Shown: positions 1 through 10,315 of the stretch, one piece after another | Layout of the letters: every line of letters starts with the position of its first letter | How positions within the stretch are numbered: position 1 is the stretch's first letter | NCBI GenBank assembly: GCA_003216035.1 | Contig: QCJM01000002.1 | Coordinates: 1-64,000, forward strand | Direction: 5' to 3' | Source: Prochlorococcus sp. AG-409-B13 | GTDB taxonomy: Bacteria; Cyanobacteriota; Cyanobacteriia; PCC-6307; Cyanobiaceae | Length of the DNA: 64,000 nucleotides | The notes under the pieces: generated by a model | What the model saw: only the letters and a program-made list of their open reading frames with translations | Told to the model about the DNA's origin: nothing | The model's database searches: none | Translations under genes and position numbers: made by a program

Positions 1-227
1 AAAGAAAGAATCCGTTATATAAGTTTCAAAGATATTGCCTTTTCTTATCTAATATTATCAAAAGCTGAGGCCCTTTCCTTAGCTATTAATTCAGAAGAAG
101 TGTGGTCAAGTTCAGTCATCTTATCATTTATCGAATCCTCAAATAAATCAAACCAATAGTATTCACGACTTCTTTTATCCTCAAAGAGTTTTGGGAATAG
201 TTTGTTATTAAAAGGCCTGAAAACCAT
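1..227 (-). pseudogene. Fragment of a TylF-like SAM methyltransferase/surface-modification paralog
   Basis: ORF 'YYWFDLFEDS...SELIAKERASAFDNI' resembles 'YWWFDLFKES...SEAIASERAGMFKDI' of the 8181-9005 protein. After a stop the similarity resumes in another frame ('IRKGNIFETYITDSF' vs 'ILKGDVRETFIDSDLF'). Cut by window edge. Confidence 0.6.
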
Positions 228-335
228 TTATAACATCCATATTCAAAGCAATCCTCGGTTCATCCTTTAGGTTCTTTGAGTCCACATTCCAAGAGTTATT
301 TATAGTAAGAGAAGGATTCCATAAAAACTCTTTAT

Positions 336-989
336 TTATAAGTCAACCACAAATGAATCACTTTCCTGCCAACAATCTGCCTTCCATATATTGAATAGTT
401 TCCCTGAGGTTCGATTCAATGTACAACCGAGAAAGATATTAACTGAGGGGAACTCAATGCAGATGCTATCTATTACTCCTTTCCACCAGAAAGGGCTTCT
501 TACCGTTACATGAGCATTATCCCCATTTGGTAACAATGCCTGAGCGGGATAACAAGCAATGTTAAGTAAAGCTAGCCTTGAAGAGTATGAGAGCATATCA
601 CGAATAAGTATTGGAATATCACAAATAAAAATATGTTCCAACACATCTATGCAAACAACACAATCAACTTTCTGCCTCTCATCAATTTCCCTTCCAGGCT
701 CATATAAGTATACTTTTTCAAGTTCAAAGTATTCAATCGCAGAGAGATTAGTTTCCTCATCAAAACCCTTCTTCTCCCAATCTGCCGCACCCGAACCATA
801 ATCTAAAACGGTTGAGACATTGTTTTCTCTGAATATTTTCTTAGCCAAGGTTTTCATTTTCCTTAAATTGAAATAAGAGAATGGGTGTTTCACTCTCTCA
901 TCACCTATTCGATCATGGCCTTCTTGCGCAATTCCTTTGTACATCTCAATCAACGCTTCACCTTTAATGCTTAATGAGTGTGTTGGCAT
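336..989 (-). CDS. Class I SAM-dependent methyltransferase
   Basis: Motifs VLDYGSGAADWE and VDCVVCIDVLEHI typical of class I methyltransferases. Confidence 0.7.
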   Translation of the reverse strand: MPTHSLSIKGEALIEMYKGIAQEGHDRIGDERVKHPFSYFNLRKMKTLAKKIFRENNVSTVLDYGSGAADWEKKGFDEETNLSAIEYFELEKVYLYEPGREIDERQKVDCVVCIDVLEHIFICDIPILIRDMLSYSSRLALLNIACYPAQALLPNGDNAHVTVRSPFWWKGVIDSICIEFPSVNIFLGCTLNRTSGKLFNIWKADCWQESDSFVVDL

Positions 990-1648
990 GTCTTAAATAC
1001 TAATTTTCCATAATTCTAAAGGATAAGCAGTAAGCAAAGACTCTTAACATAGAGCCACTAATTATTGGACTGTAGTTACACAAACACCTTTTTTACTATA
1101 GAGGTTCTGTCATACAACACCCTCTAAATTTAAAGTGCACCGAACAACAGCTTGAATTTTCCCAAAACATCTCACGAAACACGCCCTTTTGTGATGTATT
1201 AGTGGTATTGGCATTTATACAAGCGAAGCCTTAGAAGATGTTTATAACGGGGCCAATCAAAGCCTAGTTCAGTTTAAATCAATGTTTTTGTTGCTAGCGC
1301 TTTGTTTTAAAGAGCAAGAACTCTATTCATAAGTTGACAATTCTGGTTGCGAAGCCTAATTCCACAATTAAGTCCTAGCAAGGTCAATCTATTTTAGCGA
1401 TATTGAGGACTTCTCAAGCAAGATCAAGCCAATTCATACTAATATTTATGAGGAAAGCTTGAACCTTTTGAAATTCAGTTAGTCCCCAGATCAGTAGTCT
1501 GGCTGTCGTTAGAAAAGTCAAAAGAATTTTCTATACACAAGCAAACTAATTATCTGGCGGGAAAATATAATAAGGCCTGCCTGGTACTCCTATAGCGATC
1601 TCTATCTAAAACTAAACCAGAAAAGATATTACGCACCAAATGTGTCAG

Positions 1649-2551
1649 CTAAAGCAATTTAGATCTAACTATATTCAAAAATATATCCTCCTTTTCAATA
1701 GGCAATACTAACCTATTAAGTTTAGACTTATTTAAGTTTCCTCCTAACAGCTCAGGCTTAATCGATCTAACCTTAGTAATAGTGTTTAGCTTGTCATCAA
1801 TTAAATAAAAACAATATTTTTCGGCTTGCAATATATCAGTACATCTTTTCCCTGATTCTGCATTGATACACTCCAAAATTAATACTGGCCTTCTCTTTAG
1901 CAGTTGGTGGGAACCCAATAAAACATCAGCCTCTTTACCTTCTACATCAATCTTGATTAAAATCTGTCCCTTGGCATTAATTCTTCGCAAGAAATTATCA
2001 AGACTAACGGAATCTATTTTGATTTTTCCTTTATCTAGCGAATCATATGAAATAGATTGCCCTGTTGTTAAAAATCCAATTGAAATATATAAGCTCATAA
2101 AAACCTTTCCCACAGAATCAGATACTGCCAGGGGAGATACCTTTACATTAGTAGTTTTATTATATTGTAAATTCATAACAAGTCTTGCTAGAGTCATTGG
2201 CATTGGTTCAAATGCATACACCTTCGCTCGTTTATTTAATGAAGCTATTAATGTATATGATCCGGTGTGAGCGCCAATATCTAGAATCACATCGGCATGA
2301 TCAGACAATGATCTCCAAGCCATTATTGAAGTGTGTTCATATTTCCAGTTCCAAAGCCATTTAAGAGCTATACCATCATCCATTCCATTGAGGTATATAT
2401 ATCTAGGGAATTTACCTAATTTGACCCACCCAAAATAAGGTGGTTTCTTGAAAAGTTCTTCTATCTCTAAATCGAAACCTTCATTCATCTCATCTAAAAT
2501 GGACAGAGCTTTTTTATTTATGTTTTTAGGATCCATAACATAAGTGTTCAT
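1649..2551 (-). CDS. FkbM family methyltransferase
   Basis: VILDIGAHTGSYTLIAS...VYAFEPMP...ILIKIDVEGKEADVLLG pattern of FkbM methyltransferases. Confidence 0.85.
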   Translation of the reverse strand: MNTYVMDPKNINKKALSILDEMNEGFDLEIEELFKKPPYFGWVKLGKFPRYIYLNGMDDGIALKWLWNWKYEHTSIMAWRSLSDHADVILDIGAHTGSYTLIASLNKRAKVYAFEPMPMTLARLVMNLQYNKTTNVKVSPLAVSDSVGKVFMSLYISIGFLTTGQSISYDSLDKGKIKIDSVSLDNFLRRINAKGQILIKIDVEGKEADVLLGSHQLLKRRPVLILECINAESGKRCTDILQAEKYCFYLIDDKLNTITKVRSIKPELLGGNLNKSKLNRLVLPIEKEDIFLNIVRSKLL

Positions 2552-3035
2552 CTATAAATCAAAAATTTAACTTTAATGCTTCTATTATAAATCAAACCTC
2601 TTAATCGCTAAGAGCCCGGTGCGAATAAGGTAAAGTTTCAGCAAGTTTAGAGTGATTCAAATAGCCTAAAACGGGTTTCCCTTTACTTTGCAGCCTATTT
2701 GAGGTCAAAACAAACTAGTTCCAATCTTCGCTGTGTTCAAGAGGTAGGTCAAATCTCAAAACATACACACTTGCAAGAAAAACTAATTCCACCATTGGGT
2801 ACTATCAAACCAATGAACGAGTCACAGACAGAGGCCTACTGAAGTAAAGTACAGGAAGCCAATCAGGTCAATAATTTTAAAGGCAGTGTGTCACTTGAGC
2901 AAACCTTAGACAACACTCTTAAAGCCCTAATCAATCAAAGTTTTTGTTTAAAGAATGAAAATGAATACTATTTTAACGAAGTAGAATAGAAAGCATTGCA
3001 AACCAGTGGTTTTCCTATGAATTGCTTCCATCTGA

Positions 3036-4034
3036 TTGTTACATAATCGCATTCACGCTAACATTTGGAATAAAATGAAGCCTCCTATATTGATTCATAT
3101 TGGCAAGCCCAAATGTGCAAGCACTTTTCTTCAGAAGGAATTCTTTCCTAAATCTAATTTCAAGTATGTTGGCAAGCCTTATAACTTTTCATCAGACGAG
3201 AAAAGCACTCACTTTGAAGGCAGTTTCGACTATTCTACAGTCAAGAAATGTTTGAATAAAAGGCATCTACAAAATCAGAGCCACCTCAACTCCAACCTTC
3301 ATGATTTATTCACAGACAAGGAAATAATCTTATCCGATGAACTTATTACATGTTCAATTCTAATAAATAAGTATTATGATGTCATTAGGAGGTATGGTCG
3401 AATAAATAGCGCCCATTCTAACGAGGCTCTTTTCTTTGATGGTGTAGATCTTGGAGTTAAAAATGGGAAGGTAGGTACAGAGCCAGAAAGATACGATACG
3501 GGGAATATAATATCTTCAATAGCACAATTATTTGGCAGAGAGATTAGCAGGATTCTGCTTATAGAAAGAGACTTTGGAGAATGGATGTGTTCATTTTTTC
3601 TTCAATTTTATGCAATGAATAATCTCAGGCAACATCTGCCTGGGTTAAAAGCTGCGGGCCTAACCAGGCTAGACAAGGCTTTATTCAATAGAAGTTCATT
3701 AATGGGATGTACTGGTTTTGCACTTGGTTTAGAGAAAGCAGCCATTCAACGCGGGGTTTCATACGGAATCTATCTCCTTAATACCAAAGATCGGATTCAC
3801 AAGCTATTCCCTAATCTCAATCTCGATATTATTTCTCATAATAAAAATCCATCCACATTCAAAGAGAATATCTTTAAAGTCGCGAGCCATTACGGTATAA
3901 ATAAATCAAGCAATTTAAGTCAAGTAGAAAGCACAATTATAAATAGCTCATCTAGCCTAGGCCTTCTTGAATTTAATGCGTTTAGTTATGTACAAGAAAT
4001 AAATGAGTTGGCCAGTGATTTCTTTAAAACTTAA
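3036..4034 (+). CDS. Sulfotransferase-like protein
   Basis: N-terminal PAPS-binding-like motif 'ILIHIGKPKCASTFLQKEFF'. Confidence 0.6.
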   Translation: MLHNRIHANIWNKMKPPILIHIGKPKCASTFLQKEFFPKSNFKYVGKPYNFSSDEKSTHFEGSFDYSTVKKCLNKRHLQNQSHLNSNLHDLFTDKEIILSDELITCSILINKYYDVIRRYGRINSAHSNEALFFDGVDLGVKNGKVGTEPERYDTGNIISSIAQLFGREISRILLIERDFGEWMCSFFLQFYAMNNLRQHLPGLKAAGLTRLDKALFNRSSLMGCTGFALGLEKAAIQRGVSYGIYLLNTKDRIHKLFPNLNLDIISHNKNPSTFKENIFKVASHYGINKSSNLSQVESTIINSSSSLGLLEFNAFSYVQEINELASDFFKT

Positions 4035-4586
4035 CCGTAATTAAAATCAAGAGGCCAAAAAATGATTTTCACTAATAAAGCAATAATAACTAATAGAAAG
4101 CAATTAACACTCTAAGAATTATAAATACTTGTCTTAAAATAGAATAAGATACTACTATTAAGCAGCATCGGAACAGATCGAAAACTCCTTGCAGGCACTT
4201 AACCTATCTATTTTCTCGATTAATGCTCCCTTGAAAAATAATATAAACAACAAAATTAAGTTAGATGTGATAAATCAACCAATAAATCAAAAGAATTTAC
4301 TAATCAAGTGAACCCTTGAATAAAGACTTTTAAATAAATCTCTTTGTCAGTTAATTATTTAATAAGGGTTGCCTCCTATGCGCTTTTTTTGTAAGAAATA
4401 AAATCTTTGCCATCTTTAAGATAATTCTCATAGTCCAACTCACAGAGTTTTAGAATTTACCCTCAACTGTTATCCCCAAGAATTGGTGATAACAAGTTAA
4501 ATATAGAAAAAATAATTTAAATACTTAACCTCTCTTCAAATCAAAACCAAAAACGGTTAGAGTGATTAAAGAATGCATAAGCTACT

Positions 4587-5609
4587 TTGCTCTGCTTCAT
4601 ACATGTAGGGATGCATAAAACTGCAACCACAAGTTTTCAGTATTTCCTTAGCAAAAATAGCGGCTTACTTGCCAACTTTGGCTGCCTTTATCCTACAAGC
4701 ATGAGATTTAAAGACCAACATTCACTGCTTCCAGGTTGCTTCATACCTAATCATACGTTTCTCCCAAAAGATCGTTGCCTCGATCCGGAAATATATTTAA
4801 AAGAACTAAAGAATGAAATGCATGCAAGACAATACAAGTTCTGTGTAATAAGTAGTGAAGTCTTTCACGAATTAATGATTAGAGAGCAAAATAAAGCCAA
4901 GGAAATAATAAAAAGGATTGGATCATTTGCCGATGACTATAAGATATTGGTAACCACTAGGAACAATCTTGATGCTGCTTTCTCTGGGTTAAAGCATAGG
5001 CTTAGATCAATGAATCTAGTAAAAGGATCTAAGCTTTTTAAAAATCAAAATTTGGTAGATACCTTTTCCCAAATGTTAACAAGCAAAAGGGAAAATCTTT
5101 TATTATGGAAGAATTCTGGGCTGCCTATAATAGAGCGTTCAATGGATGAAGCATCTAATCCTGCATTACATTATTTTGATGTGGTTTTAGAAAAGTACGA
5201 TAGATCGACCAAAATCGAAATTATAAACCAGATAGGAACATCTAACACTACAAGAATTGGGGGAGATTTAAGGGTAAACAAAGACAACTCTCCAGCATAT
5301 AAGTATTTAATACTTATACTTTCTAGTCTTATTATGAGCAAGATTAATGGCAATCTTTATTGTCAAATCTCATTCAATAGGCTTTCATCATTTGTAATGG
5401 AATTTAATTCGGAGGAAATTCCTAACTTACTAACGATTAAAAATAATTCTGTGCTTAGATTTCTTCAACTGTCTTGCGATATCAATTCAAAGTCACAATC
5501 AACAAATGAATTACTAATCAACGCAGGGATAGGAGCTAAGCTTGCTTCTTTGGTCATAAATATTTCATCATCCTATATTGAATATGAAAGCAAAACTCCT
5601 CTTAACTGA
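4587..5609 (+). CDS. Sulfotransferase-like protein
   Basis: N-terminal 'CFIHVGMHKTATTSFQYFLSKN' motif. Confidence 0.65.
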   Translation: MLCFIHVGMHKTATTSFQYFLSKNSGLLANFGCLYPTSMRFKDQHSLLPGCFIPNHTFLPKDRCLDPEIYLKELKNEMHARQYKFCVISSEVFHELMIREQNKAKEIIKRIGSFADDYKILVTTRNNLDAAFSGLKHRLRSMNLVKGSKLFKNQNLVDTFSQMLTSKRENLLLWKNSGLPIIERSMDEASNPALHYFDVVLEKYDRSTKIEIINQIGTSNTTRIGGDLRVNKDNSPAYKYLILILSSLIMSKINGNLYCQISFNRLSSFVMEFNSEEIPNLLTIKNNSVLRFLQLSCDINSKSQSTNELLINAGIGAKLASLVINISSSYIEYESKTPLN

Positions 5610-5873
5610 AGATTTGCCATCGTTGCAGCTCAACTCAAGTAATGGATTGCAGCAGCATTGAGAGCTACTCATGCAGCATGTCAAGGCTAGTTACAAAAAA
5701 AGTTTCAGAAGCCATCTGAATGGCTAACCACATTTCATTTAAAATACCTATTTAAGGCTCTTTTTTAGATTTAGCTTGCAGAAAGGCAAGCATTTCCTAT
5801 TGATATGAATTAAATAAGATCTATTTAATGAAAGCCCAAGGCTATATTAAGCATAGTTTGGAGGTTAACGGCT

Positions 5874-6599
5874 TTGTCTAAATCAAAATTGAATGCGCAA
5901 CCAGTTGCTGTAATCAAATTTCTTGCAAGAGTAACTTTTGTATTGACAGCAATAAATATTTCAATTCAATTTGCAATATATAGTTTTGGATTAGAGCCAG
6001 AATGGTTTTTATTATTTAATATGGACAAAGAGGTTAATATACCTACGCTATTTTCTGTACTTCTTCTTGTAATCTCTGCATCTTTAATTTCTCTTATCCA
6101 TAAGAAGTTAAATAAAAAAAATAATAAAGTCAAGAAAAAGTGGGCAATGTTGAGGTGGGTTTTTATATTCCTAGCTTTTGATGAAGGGCTGCAGATTCAT
6201 GAGGCACTCATAATTCCTAGTATAAAGCCTATGCTTCCTGCGATCCTAACTATTGTATGGGTAATTCCTTATGGGATACTTGCAATAATTGCACTAATAT
6301 ATTTCATACCACTAATAACAAGTCTACCTGCCGAATTAAAACAAAAAACCTTATTATCTGGAGCAATCTATCTCTCAGGCGCCTTGGGTTTTGAAATAAT
6401 TGGAAGCTTTTTAGTCCGAACAGGCGAGATAAGACTTCATGGTATTTCCTATGGACTTATCTCTACAGTAGAAGAAACTCTAGAAATGGCTGGATTAATA
6501 GTCTTTATTCACACACTACTAAGATATGTTTTTGATTATCAACGCCAAAAGTTAAAAGTCAATCTTCGCCTTACCGGTAACCAGAGATTAACCAAGTAA
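5874..6599 (+). CDS. Multi-pass membrane protein of unknown function
   Basis: 241-aa ORF with several hydrophobic segments; TTG start. Confidence 0.6.
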   Translation: MSKSKLNAQPVAVIKFLARVTFVLTAINISIQFAIYSFGLEPEWFLLFNMDKEVNIPTLFSVLLLVISASLISLIHKKLNKKNNKVKKKWAMLRWVFIFLAFDEGLQIHEALIIPSIKPMLPAILTIVWVIPYGILAIIALIYFIPLITSLPAELKQKTLLSGAIYLSGALGFEIIGSFLVRTGEIRLHGISYGLISTVEETLEMAGLIVFIHTLLRYVFDYQRQKLKVNLRLTGNQRLTK

Positions 6600-6723
6600 A
6601 AAACATTTTTTATAAGGTGTGGGATCATCTTAGGACCTGGTGGGACCTGCCCTATCACTTTGAACTAAACGTGATTGATGGAACTTTAGTCCTGACTTCT
6701 CACTATAAAAACCTCTAATTGAC

Positions 6724-7350
6724 TTAATCTTTCATCCAAAGTGCAAGCCCACCTCCTCTTCCTCTTGCTGCAAGCCATTTTTCACTCTCTTCCATCGCAA
6801 TAAGAGCAAAGAAAGGCCTTTGTTTTTCATCCGGGATATCAAGCTGTCTGCTGATTAAAACGCTTTTACCTAATGCAAGTTCTATGCGTTCAAAATAAAA
6901 CGGCAATAGAGGTTGAGGGCCTTTTAAATCGCCAAAGCCGATAAATTTAATTGCCAAAACTCCAAATTGAATAGAATTAATGATATAAAATTTTAAGGCC
7001 TCTTCATTAGACTGATCTTTGCTTAGCTCTAGGCTTGCAGAAAAAAGTCGCAGCAAAGAGCTGGAAATAGAATCTTCAGTGTCTGCCCCTTTCTTCCAAA
7101 CTAATACAAATCTCCAGAGACCAAGCAGAGAATCAAATTCAATCCCACTGCTATCTTTTCTAGCGGATACCTCAAGGTCTAAAAGCTTCTTTAAGCTAGG
7201 TAAATCTTTAAGATCTTGCTCTAGCATTTCATTACTATTAATAGTCCTCAAAAAAGGTATTTTAAATTTTCCTCCCTGAAGAACCAACAACAAAGGCAAT
7301 CCTAGAATGATTATAATAAAGTCAAAAAGTAGGAATCTGGCAAAATTCAT
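6724..7350 (-). CDS. Conserved hypothetical protein with N-terminal membrane anchor
   Basis: 208-aa ORF, N-terminal hydrophobic helix 'FARFLLFDFIIIILGLPLLLVL'. Confidence 0.6.
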   Translation of the reverse strand: MNFARFLLFDFIIIILGLPLLLVLQGGKFKIPFLRTINSNEMLEQDLKDLPSLKKLLDLEVSARKDSSGIEFDSLLGLWRFVLVWKKGADTEDSISSSLLRLFSASLELSKDQSNEEALKFYIINSIQFGVLAIKFIGFGDLKGPQPLLPFYFERIELALGKSVLISRQLDIPDEKQRPFFALIAMEESEKWLAARGRGGGLALWMKD

Positions 7351-8180
7351 TCAAGATAAATGGTTGAAATAAATTCATGCGATTCTGTAAACTAACAGAA
7401 GGCAACTTCTTAAGCTTCTATTTTTACCTGGAAATAATGAGATGGGCCAATCCTTTATTAAGTATGTATCGATAGTAATACTTAAAGACTTGCTTACCAA
7501 GATGTGCAAAAAATAGAGCTTCTCACTTTAATGTCTCAAATACAAAAAATGCTTATATCTATTGGCGGCATCTAGTGCCTAACCCTACGGTTGATCAGGC
7601 CAGGTCCCCATACGGAAATTACAGCTAGTTGAAAAGAATGTTTCAAAAGTAGTTTTTATGCCCAAATTGGCTAGTACTTGAGAAGTTGCCTGGATTGGAT
7701 GAAAGCCACTGAATTACGTAGAACCTTGGTCCAGACTCTGTCTAAGGCTTTTTCAAGTTGTGGCTTGCTCCTTAATTACCGTTTACCAGGTCAAGGCTGA
7801 GGGCAGCAAGCAGATCGTGATCTAAACAAAAAGATTGATCGAAGCAAGCACCGTGAAGATCCAAGCAGCTGCCTTCTTTTGCTTTTCACCAACCTGGAAC
7901 AAAGGCTTAAAAGGGTTCAAATCCATAAAATAGGCAGAAATGCTCAAGGAAGCTTAAACGGCAACGTGACAGAAAAGCCTATGCTTTCAGGCATCTTCGA
8001 TTAGAATTATTTATGCGTAAGTTCAGGGAACCTTTTCAATGGCGCAGACATGCGCCCAATACAAGCTATTCATTGAGCAAAACCCCTTAATTAAAATGAT
8101 TAAGACATTGATTTATAACCAATAATCTTTACTGGGATTTATAGGGTCTCTATTTGTTCGACTATTTTTTAATTCAGCTT

Positions 8181-9005
8181 CTATGAGGCACTGGGAGGGA
8201 TAATCACAACCCCCTGACCTGTTGGAAGTTCCAAAATTGGGATAGATAGTTTGCTAAAATATTCCCGATATTCATTATTCTGCCTCCTAAAAGGACTCAT
8301 TGCATAATCATCAAAAACAAGCACTGATCCACTTACCACTTTACTCATAAGAGAATCAATAATTTCCAACTCTATATCGCAATTATTAAGGTCAAGATGA
8401 GCGAATGCAACATTCTTATGAGCAAACAAATCACTATCTATAAAAGTTTCCCTAACATCTCCCTTTAGAATCTGAATATCTTTAAACATACCAGCTCTTT
8501 CCGAAGCAATTGCCTCCGAATTTGTGAAGTCAAGTGGGTCTCCTTTCTTTTGTGTTTTCGACTCCTTAAAGAGGTCAAACCACCAATATTTTCTTAACAA
8601 GTCCCTTTTGAATATTCCATCACAAAAGTCCCTAATAACTATTCCAGAAAAGCCTTGAAAACATCCGAACTCGAAAAAATCACCTTGAACTCCTGCCGCT
8701 TGACTAGCTGCCCAGCAAAGAACATGTGTGCGCCAGCAAATTAGCAACTCATTTGCTCTAGGGTTTGCTTTTAAAATAGCCTCAAGTAAGTTTGGATCTT
8801 CCATCCATCCAATTTCGCGTCCCCATAACAGCATTCCATCTGAAAGGAATGTATCTCCACCTAATTTCTTAGATAAAACAACTAAGGCATTAATTAACTG
8901 ATCAGACTTCTCCTTTGGAAGATCTTTTCGCCAAGTATTTTGTATTCTAGCGATAATTGCTTTTTTCGTTTGGGTCTTGTCAATTAGAAAATCATGTTCA
9001 AACAT
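8181..9005 (-). CDS. TylF/macrocin O-methyltransferase-like protein
   Basis: 'GDFFEFGCFQGFSGIVIRDFC' SAM motif; 'VAFAHLDLNNCDIELEIIDSLMSKVVSGSVLVFDDYAM'. Confidence 0.65.
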   Translation of the reverse strand: MFEHDFLIDKTQTKKAIIARIQNTWRKDLPKEKSDQLINALVVLSKKLGGDTFLSDGMLLWGREIGWMEDPNLLEAILKANPRANELLICWRTHVLCWAASQAAGVQGDFFEFGCFQGFSGIVIRDFCDGIFKRDLLRKYWWFDLFKESKTQKKGDPLDFTNSEAIASERAGMFKDIQILKGDVRETFIDSDLFAHKNVAFAHLDLNNCDIELEIIDSLMSKVVSGSVLVFDDYAMSPFRRQNNEYREYFSKLSIPILELPTGQGVVIIPPSAS

Positions 9006-9145
9006 TTTAATTGTCTATAAAGGCTCCGTTGAAGAAAGTAAGCACCTGCAAGAAATCTTGTAGCCTTTGAGGATAGTAAAATATCGTATTAGGTTTAAAG
9101 GTATTCATGCTGTTATATAACCTACCTAAAGCCATCTTTTGAGAA

Positions 9146-10315
9146 GTGGGCTCAACTAAACCAAGAAAGGCCCATTCCACAGGTCTAAGCACTAGAGCTA
9201 TCCATCACGGAGAAAGCTTCGCGGGCAATACAGGCACCGTGATGCCTCCAATCTTCCCTAGTTCAACATTTGCCCATGGGAATCCAGAAGGCTTCGACTA
9301 CACCCGCTCTGGAAATCCAAACTTCCGCATACTTGAATCAGTATTAACTTCAATAGAAGATTGTAATTATGCAAGCGTCTTTGCCTCAGGTGTAAGTGCA
9401 ATTACAGCAATTGCTTCCTGCCTAAAATCCGGAGATCTTGTCCTATGCGAGGAGAACCTATATGGGTGCACAGTAAGATTATTTGAAAAAGTTTTCCATC
9501 ATTTTGGAGTAAAAACAGCCTGGCTAGATTTCACTGATGAATCTTCTTTTAAAAGCATTGAAGCTCAAAAAGCTGCAATGATTTGGCTAGAAAGTCCAAC
9601 CAATCCACTGTTGAAAATAATTGATCTTCAGAAGGTCTGCAATTCAGCAAATAAGCAACACATCCCAGTAGTGGTTGACAACACTTTCGCTACTCCACTT
9701 TTGCAAAGACCACTTGAGCTAGGCGCGACACTCTCTCTTGCTAGCACAACTAAATACATCAATGGACATTCAGATGCACTTGGAGGGGTTGTCTGTACTA
9801 ACGAGCTCGAATGGCAAAACAAAATGAGCTTCGCTCAAAAATCCCTAGGGTTGCAACCATCACCATTTGAATGCTGGCTTATTACTAGAGGTATCAAAAC
9901 ACTACCTCTCCGTCTTGAAAGACAGGTAAAAAATGCAGCTTCTATTGCGAATTTACTTGCCAAACATTCTTCCATTAAATGGGTTAGATATCCATTTCGC
10001 GAAGACCATCCACAGAACAAAGTAGCCCTAAAACAAATGAATGCAGGGGGCGCAATAGTTACAGCCAACCTCAAAGGAGATCAAGCACAGACCTATGCCT
10101 TTTGCAAGAGGCTGAACTTCTTCACTATGGCTGAGAGCTTGGGCGGAGTAGAGAGTCTTGTTTGCCATCCTGCAACCATGACACATGCCTCTGTTTCATC
10201 AGAAGTGAAAAGCCACCTTGGCATTGACAATTCTTTGGTCCGCTTTTCGGTAGGTTGTGAAGACCTTAGCGATCTCAGCAAAGATCTAACAAAAGCTCTC
10301 GATCAACTGCAGTGA
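9146..10315 (+). CDS. Cystathionine gamma-synthase/beta-lyase family PLP enzyme
   Basis: Cys/Met metabolism PLP enzyme motifs: 'STRAIHHGESFAGNTGTVMPPIFPSSTF', 'TKYINGHSDALGGV'. Confidence 0.85.
   Translation: MGSTKPRKAHSTGLSTRAIHHGESFAGNTGTVMPPIFPSSTFAHGNPEGFDYTRSGNPNFRILESVLTSIEDCNYASVFASGVSAITAIASCLKSGDLVLCEENLYGCTVRLFEKVFHHFGVKTAWLDFTDESSFKSIEAQKAAMIWLESPTNPLLKIIDLQKVCNSANKQHIPVVVDNTFATPLLQRPLELGATLSLASTTKYINGHSDALGGVVCTNELEWQNKMSFAQKSLGLQPSPFECWLITRGIKTLPLRLERQVKNAASIANLLAKHSSIKWVRYPFREDHPQNKVALKQMNAGGAIVTANLKGDQAQTYAFCKRLNFFTMAESLGGVESLVCHPATMTHASVSSEVKSHLGIDNSLVRFSVGCEDLSDLSKDLTKALDQLQ

Noticed and set aside
559-801. Plus-strand 80-aa ORF
   Set aside because: Antisense to the 336-989 methyltransferase, no recognisable family.
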